The notes under the pieces are model-generated. The model had not been told where the DNA came from, made no database searches, and saw only the letters and a program-made list of their open reading frames with translations. This document shows positions 43,801 through 52,800 of a DNA stretch of 64,000 nt, in pieces; the first letter of the stretch is position 1, and every line of letters begins with the position of its first letter. This DNA comes from Cephalopachus bancanus (Eukaryota > Chordata > Mammalia > Primates > Tarsiidae): positions 496,001-560,000 of the forward strand of contig JAPVLO010000617.1 in the NCBI GenBank assembly GCA_027257055.1, in the 5' to 3' direction. The position numbers were made by a program, and so were the translations under genes.

Positions 43801-46800
43801 GCGCCTTTGGGAGGCTGAGGTGAGTGGATTGCCTGAGCCCACATGTTCGAGACCCGCCTGGGCAACTTGGTGAGACCTCATCTCTACAACAAATAAATAA
43901 AAAATTAGCCAGGTGTGGTAGCATGCCTGTAGTTCCAGCTACTTGGAAGGCTGATGCGGAAGGATCGCTGGAGCTCAGCAGGTCGAGGCTGTGGTGGCCA
44001 GGAGCAGCCACTGCACTCCAGTCTGGGCGACAGAGTGAGACTCCAACTCAAAAAAAAAAAAAGATAAAAAATAACAAATGCTGGCAAGGATGTGGAGAAA
44101 GGGGAACATTTATACACTGTGGGTGGGGATGTGAAGTCATGAAAAACAGTATGGAGGTTCCTCAAGACTGAAAATAGAACTGTCATGTGATCCAGTAATC
44201 TCACTCCTGAGTATATATGCAAAAAAGGGAAATCTGTATATGGAAGGGATATCTGTATGCTCATGTTTATTAAAGCGTTATTCACAATAGCTAAGATACG
44301 TAATTAATCTATGTGTCCAACAGTGGATGCATGAATAAAAGAAAATGTGGCATACATACAGAATGGAATATCAATTAGCCATTAAGAAATGACAACCTGG
44401 GATTTGCAGTAACATAGAAGGAACTGGAGGTCATTATTTAAAATGAAATAAGTCAGGCACAGAAAGACAAATATCACAAGTTCTCACTCACATGTGGGAG
44501 CTAAAACAGTAGAGCTCACAGATATACAGTGTAGAAAGGCGGGAGGGGAGGGGAAGATGAAGAGAAGTCAGTTAATGGGCACAAGATACAGCTAGACAGA
44601 AGGAATACATTCTAGTATTCAGTAACATAGTAGGAAAATAATAGTTAACAATAATTAAGGCCAAGTGCAGTGGCTCAAACCTATAATCCTAGCACTTTGG
44701 GAGTTGGAGGCAAGAGAATTGCCTGGGCCCAGGGGTTCGAGACCAGCCTGAGCAACTAGGCAAAACCTAATCTCTGCAATAAATCAAAAAATTAGGGTAG
44801 GCTCAGTGGCTCAGTCTATAATCCCAGCACTCTGGGAGGCCAAGGTAAGTGGATTGCCTGAGCCTGCGGGTTCGAGACCAGGCCAGGCAACTTGGCAAGA
44901 CCTCGTCTCCACAATAAAATAAAATAAAAAAAAATTTGCCAGGCATGGTAGCACATATCTGTAGTTCAGCTACTTGGAAGGCTAAGGCGGAAAGATTGTC
45001 AGAACCCAGCAGGTCAATGCTGGGATGGATGTGAGTGTGCCACTGCACTCCAGTCTGGGTGACAGAGTGAGACTCCAACTCAAAAAAACAAAACAAACAA
45101 TAATTAAGCGTATATTTCAAGATAGCTAAAAGAATTGCAGTGCTCCCAACACAAAGAAAAGATAAATGTTTGAGGTGATGAAAACCTACATGACCCTGAC
45201 TTGATCATTACACACTGAATACAGGTATCAAAATACAAAATGAATTTTTAAAAATGTACAACTAGGCCAGGCTCAGTGGTTTAGCCTATAATCCCAGCAC
45301 CTTGGGAAGCCGAAGCAAGTAGATTACCTGAGCCCACGGGTTCGAGACCAGACTGGGCAACTTGGTAAGACCTTGTCTCTACAATAAATAAAAAATTAGC
45401 TGGGGGTGGTAGCGCGAGCCTGTAGTTCCGGCAACTTGGAAGGCTGAGGCAGAAGGATCCCCAGAGCCCAGGGGGTCGGCGCTGGGGTGGCCACAAGTAT
45501 GCCACTGTACTCCAGTCTGTGTAACAGTGAGATGCCAACTCAAAAAAAAAAAAAAAGTACAACTATATCAATTGCAAAGATAATATAACACAACCATGTT
45601 GCATCCATCCCAGCAAAGCACCATTTAAAAAAAAAAACTGGCCGGGCTCAGCGGCTCAGCCTGTAATCCCAGCACTTTGGGAGGCTGAGGTGAGTGGATT
45701 GCCTGAGGCTGTGGGTTCGAGACCCGCCTGGGCAACTTGGTGAGACCTCATCTCTACAATAAATCAAAAATTAGCCAGGCATGGTAGCGCACACCTCTAG
45801 TTCCAGCTACTTGGAAGGCTAAGGCGGAAGGATCGCAGGAGCCCAGCAGGTCGAGGTTGCAGTGGCCGGGAGCGGCCACTGCGCTCCAGTCTGGGTGACA
45901 GAGTGAGACTCCAACTCAAAAAAATAAAAATAAAATAAAAAACATAATTCACCATATAACAGATTAAGACAGAAATCCCATGACCAAGAGATGTCAAAGT
46001 TAATAAAATTCATTAGTTATTTAAACATTCTTATCAAAACAGGAATAGAAGGAAACTTTTTTTAGAAGCTTGATAAATGATATCTACAGAAAATCTTTAG
46101 GAAGCATCAATCTTATTACAAAAAAAAATATTTTATGAGTCAGGGTCTCACTCTATTGCTCAGGCTGGAGTGCAGTGGTACAATCACTGCTCACTGCAGC
46201 CTCTAACTCCTAGGCTCCAGTGATCCCCGTAAACCTCCCAAGTAGCTGGGACTACATACACATGCCACCACACCAAGCTAGTTTTTAAATTTTTTTTTTT
46301 GGTGGAGGCAAGGTCTCACTATATTGCCCAGACTGATCTCAAACTCCTGGACTCAAGTGATTCCCCCCACTTGCACCTCCCAAAGTGTTGGGGTTATAGG
46401 CGTGAGTCACATCCCCTGGCCTCCTGTTATAATTTTTATTTTTTCCTTTCATGTTTAGTTGATGTATAATATTATACATATTTATGGGATACAGAGTGAT
46501 ATTTCCATATGTGTATACAATGTGTAATGATCAGAGTAATTTAATATATCCATCATCTCAAACTTTTATCATTTGTGTTGTGAACATGCAAAAATCCACT
46601 GTTCTAGCTTTTAGAAAATATACAATAAATGTAGTTAACCATATTCACCCTACAGTGCTGCAGAACACCAGAACTCATTCCTTATCTAGCCCAGGCTGGA
46701 GTGCAATGGCAGGCTGCTCACGGCTACCGCTGCCTCCACCTGCTGGGCTCAGGCAGTCTTCCATCTCAGCCTTCCAAGTAGCTAGAACTTCAGGTGTACA

Positions 46801-49800
46801 CCACCACATGCAGATAATTTTTTGATTTATTGTAAAGATGAGGTCTTACTAAGTTGCCCAGACTAGTCTGGAACCCCGGGCTCAGGCAATCCTGTCGCTG
46901 TCACCTCCCAAAGTACTATGATTACAGGCGTGAGCCACCGTACCTGGCCATATCTATAATTTTGTTACCTGTCAAACAACTTCTCCCTATTAAACAGGTT
47001 TTAAAAAGAGGGGAGGTGGGATTATAAAATAGTGGTTCTTCAAAAAACTGAAAACAGAACTACCACATGATCCAGGAATCCCACTTCTGGGTATGTATCT
47101 GAAAGAATTAAAAGCAGGGTTTTGAAGAAATATTTGTGCACCCACGTCCACAGCACCACTATTCACAAGTCAAGAGGAGGAAGTAACCTAAATGTCTACT
47201 GCCTAATAAACAAAATGTGCTATATATACACAAGGGAATATTATTCAGCCTTAAAGAGGAAGAGAATCTTGTCCCATGTCATAACACGGGCAAACCTTGA
47301 GGACATTATATTAAGTGAAATAAGCCAGTCACAAAAAGACAAATACTGCGTGATTTCATTTATATGAGGTACCTAAAGTAGTCAAATTGACAGAAATAGG
47401 AAGTTAAAATGATGACTGACTACCAGGGGCTGGGGAGGGAAATGTAAAAAGGAGGAGCTGTTTATCAAGTATCACCTTTCATATTTGCAAGATGAAAAGT
47501 TTTGGAGCACTGTTTCCCAACAGTGTGAATGTACTTAACACCGCTGCACTGTACACTCAAAAATGATTAAGGTGACCAGGAAGGCTGAGGCAGAAGGATC
47601 ACCTGAGCCCAGTAGGTCAGAGTTGCAGTAGCTGTGAGCATGTCACTGCACTCCAGCTTGGGCAGCAGAGTGAAACTCTGACTTAAAAAAAAAAAATTAA
47701 GGTTATAAATCGTTGTTTTTCACCACAACTTTTTACTTATTTATTTGTTTTTTTGAGTTGGAGTCTCTCTCTGTCGCCCAGACTGGAGTGCAGTGGCTGC
47801 ACCAGCCTCGGCCTGCTGGGTTCCCGCGATCCTTTTGCCTCAGACTTCCAAGTAGCTGGAACTACAGGTGGCGCGCTACCATGCCCGGCTCATTTTTTGA
47901 TTTATTGTAGAGATGAGGTCTCGCCAAGTTGCCCAGGCGGGTCTCAAACCCGCGGGCTCAGGCAATCCACTCACCTCAGCCTCCCAAGGCGCGGGATTAC
48001 AGGCTGAGCCACCGAGCCCGGCACCACAACTTTTTAAAAGCTAATTATCCCCTGCCCCCAAACATGTTATACTGCTCACACAATTTAGGGCTAATTTCTA
48101 TAAAGGCCATGTCCTTTCCTGTCTAAATGCAAATATGTAACTTACATTTATATAACTCTCTGTAGTCTACAAAATGCTGTCTATTAGGAGTCAACTGCTA
48201 TCTAAAACTTTTTAAAACCATTAAGTTATATTATTCATTACTCTTCAACATCAGTAGACATTTGTAAATAAATCTTTTTTTCTTTTTTTTTTAGTTGGAG
48301 TCTCACTCTGTCAACCAGGCTAGAGGGCAGTGGTACGCTCCCAGTTACTGCAGCCTCAACCTGGGCTCAGGCGATCCTTCCACCTCAGCCTTTCAAGTAG
48401 CTGGAACTACATGCCCGCGCCACCATGCCCAGATAATTCTTGACTAATCAAAGACTAATTTTTTTTTTTTTTTGAGTTGGAGTCTCACTCTGTCGCCCAG
48501 ACTGGAGGGCAGTGGCCGCTCCCGGTCACCGCAGCCTTGACCTGCTGGGCTCTGGCGATCCTTCTACCTCAGCCTTCCAAGTAGCTGGAACTACAGGTGC
48601 ACACTACCACGCCCGGCTAATTTTTTGATTTATTGTAGAGATGAGGTCTCGCCAAGCTGCCCAGGCGAGTCTCGAACCCGCGGGCTCAGGCAATCCACTC
48701 ACCTCAGCCTCCCAAAGGCGCGGGATTACAGGCTGAGCCACCGAGCCCGGCTAAGACTAATTATTTAACACCCAACTCTTCAAGTCCCTTGCTGTTCCGT
48801 CTTATCCTATTTCTTTCTTTCCAGACATTTCTCTAATCACTAAGGTTTCAGTTCAAGAATAAGAGTAATAGGAAGGCCAGGTACAGTGGCTCACGTTTGT
48901 AATCCCAGTACTTTTGGGAGGCAGGGGTGAGAGGATTGCCTTAGTCCATGGGTTCAAGACTGTCCTTGGCAACTTGGTGAGACCTCGTCTCTACAAAAAA
49001 AAAAAAAAAAAAAAAAAAAAAGCTGGGTGTCATGGCACATGCCTGTAGGTATAGCCATTTGGAAGGCTAAGGGGGAAGGATCACCTGAGCCCAGTAGGTT
49101 GAGGTTGTGGTGGCCATGAGTATGCCACTATACTCTAGCTTGGCAAACAGAGTAAGACTGACTCAAAAAAAAAAAAAATAAGAGTAATAGGAAGGCCAGG
49201 CACAGTGGCTTGCGCCTATAATCCCAGCATTTTGGGAGGCCAAGGCAAGAGGATAGCTTGAGCAACATGGTGAGACCACGTCTCTACAATAAGTGAAAAA
49301 ATCAGCTAGGCATGGTGGCGCATGCCTGTGGTTCCAGATTCTTGGAAGGCTGAGGTGGAAGGATCACCTGAGCCCAACAGGCCAAGAATGAGTTGGCCTT
49401 GAGTGTGCCACGCCTGGGCAACATAGTAAGACTCCAACTCAAAACAAATTAAAAAAAAGTAATAGGAAAAAAATTCTAATTGGTGTCATAAAACATCAAA
49501 AGCTGTTGCCAAATTGGCCAAAATCTGAACTTAGGATATTACTTATCTATGTTTTCCTCCTCCTCATAAGAAAGCCCTCCACAGTGCTTCCCCTTTATTT
49601 AGGGGGCAAATCTACTGTGGTCCTGGCATGCTGCTAGAGAGAGATGGGCAAACAAGAACACAAGAACTGGAAAGGTCAATAAAATAACTTGCTTCCACTC
49701 TAATCACTCACGTTTAGAAGCTCACACAAGTTTTAACTAAGAAGATACATATCTGGTGATTCACTTCTACATCAAAGATTCAGATAATATATTTAGAGTT

Positions 49801-52800
49801 TAGATTTTTTAAAAAAATTTATTAAAGTTATAAAGTTGCCTAGGCGGGTCTCGAACCCGCGGGCTCAGGCAGATCTTTTTATTTATAGGTTTACAAAGTA
49901 AGAGGCAGAAGATAAGGTCCTAAGTATTCTTTTATTTTTTTTTTGAGTTGGAGTCTCACTCTGTCATCCAGACTGGAGGGCAGTGGCACGCTCCCGGCCA
50001 CCGCAGCCTTGACCTGCTGGGCTCTGGTGATCCTTCCACCTCAGCCTTCCAAGTAGCTGGAACTACAGGTGCGCGCTACCACGCCCGGCTAATTTTTTGA
50101 TTTATTGTAGAGATGAGGCCTCACCAAGTTGCCCAGGCGGGTCTCGAACCCGCGGGCTCAGGCAATCCACTCACCTCGGCCTCCCAAAACGCGGAATTAC
50201 AATAAGCCACCAAGCCCGGCCAACTTCAGATTTATTTTAATAATTCTTTTAACTTGTCTCTCCCATTCAAGTAACTGGTTTATAGATTCTGAGAAGCATA
50301 TCTGGGCTGTTCTTTCAATTATAAACCAACCCACATTTTTATTACTGTATTAACAAAGCCTCTTGGTCTGTAAAAGAGCAGATGGGATGATTAACGGCAG
50401 TAGCTGCTACAGCAATGTCCAGGAAATTACACACATACCATAAATTAGTTTTAAATTTTACATGCCTCAACTTCCCAATTCTTCAATGCCCCTCTTTGTC
50501 TTCAACATGCAACAAAACACAATATTAAGAGTAACTTAAATAACACGCTATTGAGGTTACCAAGTACCTAGTTAGTGATGGGTTTCAGCTAATCAAATCT
50601 TATTACTAGTTAGTTTTAACTTCGATAAACTGCATTAACCATTTTTGAGTTAATTAGCTTTTCTAATCTGCTGTTCAATTTTGTGGGTAATTCTAGTTTA
50701 CAAAATGCTCACCAACAATTATGCTGAAGCCCTCAAAAAAAATAAGTACTCTTCTTATGTAGAAGAAACTGTTCTAAGTCTTTACAGGTATTTTAATTTA
50801 ATCTTCACAATAATAGTGGAGGCAAATACTATTATTATTCACTTTTTACAAGTGAGGAAACTAGAGTAATCAAGTACCTTGCCCAAGGTGAAGCTAGCAA
50901 GTAGTAGAGCCTAGATTTAAGTCAGACTTCAAAGCCTAGACTCTTAATTACTTTATTCTTCAATGTTGTTCTTTAAAATACAGAAGTGCTACAATCCCCA
51001 TCTTCTCTTTGCTCATAACCAAAGCATTCATTGGATTATGATTTGTACTTAATGGCTGTTTAGAAGACAATCATAGTTTAATTAGTGAGGAATCTTGGGA
51101 TCTTGGCTTCCTGAAGATTATCGAGACAGGGAGCTCAAAAAATGGCTTACAAGTGGCATTTTAGTTTCTTTACCAATTCAATTTTCCTAGATCAAATCTA
51201 AATAAAAATAATCATGCTTTCTGTGGCAGAAAGATTTGGCCCTTTTGTCTTCCTTTTAGCTGGAATTAGGCAAAGGATTTTTACACTCTTACAAGAAAGA
51301 GGTATTGGTAACTCCATAAAGTAACCTGATGAGATCAAACTGAAGTCTCCTGAGCTTTTTGTTTTTGTTTTTTTAATTTATTTTATTCTAAAGATGTGGG
51401 CTCCTGAACTTCTTTAGCGAATTCCAGAAAATAACTTCTCATCCTTCCAGGTCTCTTTTTGGAAAACAAATCAACATTTGCCTATGTAACCAATCACTTT
51501 TAGTGCCAGAGTTTCTATTTTCAGATATCCAGTCTCTCTCTCTATATATATCTACCATTCTAGCAGTTACCAACAGTAACTGCTCTCCATGAATTGTGGG
51601 AAAATAACTAAAGGAATAGATTATTTTATTTATTTATTTTTTAAAATATGGAGACGAGGTCTCACTATATTGTCCAGCCTGGTCTTAAACTTCTGGGCTC
51701 AAGCAATCTTCCCTCCTGGGCCTCCCCAAGTGCTGAGATTACAGGCGTGAGCCACTGTGCCCAGTCTAAAGATTTTAAATGAGATACAGAAATCTAAATT
51801 AGTAGCAAGAGTTATTATTTCTCAGGGCACAGTGGCATGTGCCTACAGTCCCAGCTCACTGGGAGGCTGAAGCAGGAAGAGTCCTTAAGCCCAGGAGTTC
51901 AAGACCAGCCTGAGCAATATAGTGAGACCTTGTCTCTTAAAAAAAATTTTTTTGATGTTTTATGATAGTCTTTAAAAAATTATTATTTCTCAGAATAATA
52001 GACTTCCTTAGTTTGAGCTGTTATGTTAGCATCATCAAACACTATGAGCTGTAGTTATGGACTCAATTTCTGAATAAAGGGCAGGGAAAATTTTTCTAAA
52101 AATAACAAACTTCTTCAGATCACAAGCTACAAGTATTTAAAACTGTTTTTAATTTAGTCAATTGTATGCTGAGTAGCTACTATGAAGAGAAGATTATCCA
52201 AGATAGAAAAATAAATTCACAGAGTCAGCAATGAAGTTTACAGACTGGAACAAACTACACTGGTTCCGTAACCGACCACTAATTACCATACATAAAGATT
52301 AGCTTTTTCCAATATCTGACTCTTATTAGAAACCCCAATATTTACTACGGAAAACACCATTTCCTCCTCACATTTCAGACTTGCTCCCAAAGAGGTACTT
52401 GGGCACTCTAACACATCCCTTTAAAAGGGACTACGCTTTCCGACCTACGCAGTGATTTACCTAGCAGTGCCTTCTTTCAACCAGCCTCTGGCCCGATGAT
52501 CAGAGAAATAAATCGAACTTTGTAAACTAAGATCCAGAAAGGGCCCTTGGTAATCACCGCTAAGTGCTGAGCTAATGGAAGGATGTGTGGGTGGGTCACG
52601 AACCGGGCCACTTCAGATAACATTATCTGGGAAGCTGTAAGGCGAGGGAGAGGACCTACTACATCAGCCTTGGCAGGACACGACCAGTAAAACAACCCTG
52701 TGGACCTTGGGGTCACCACACGGCGGGGCCGCAGGACGACCTCGCGGCTCCTGGACACCTCTGCGGCGTAGCCACCGCCGCCTCCCTCGCTTCTTATTCT

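Larger units (their letters stand above)
44063..45640 (+). mobile_element. L1 3' end split by Alus
   Basis: Reads aaatgctggcaaggatgtgg, gaacatttatacactgtggg, tatatgcaaaaaagggaaat, aagttctcactcacatgtgg, and after the Alus ctgacttgatcattacacac and tgtacaacta. ORF2 end plus 3' UTR with many stops. SNX1 intron 1. Confidence 0.8.

Noticed and set aside
49834..49871. Possible tRNA T-arm (ggttcga-like core)
   Set aside because: The same text is in every young Alu left arm (B box). No acceptor stem or anticodon arm.
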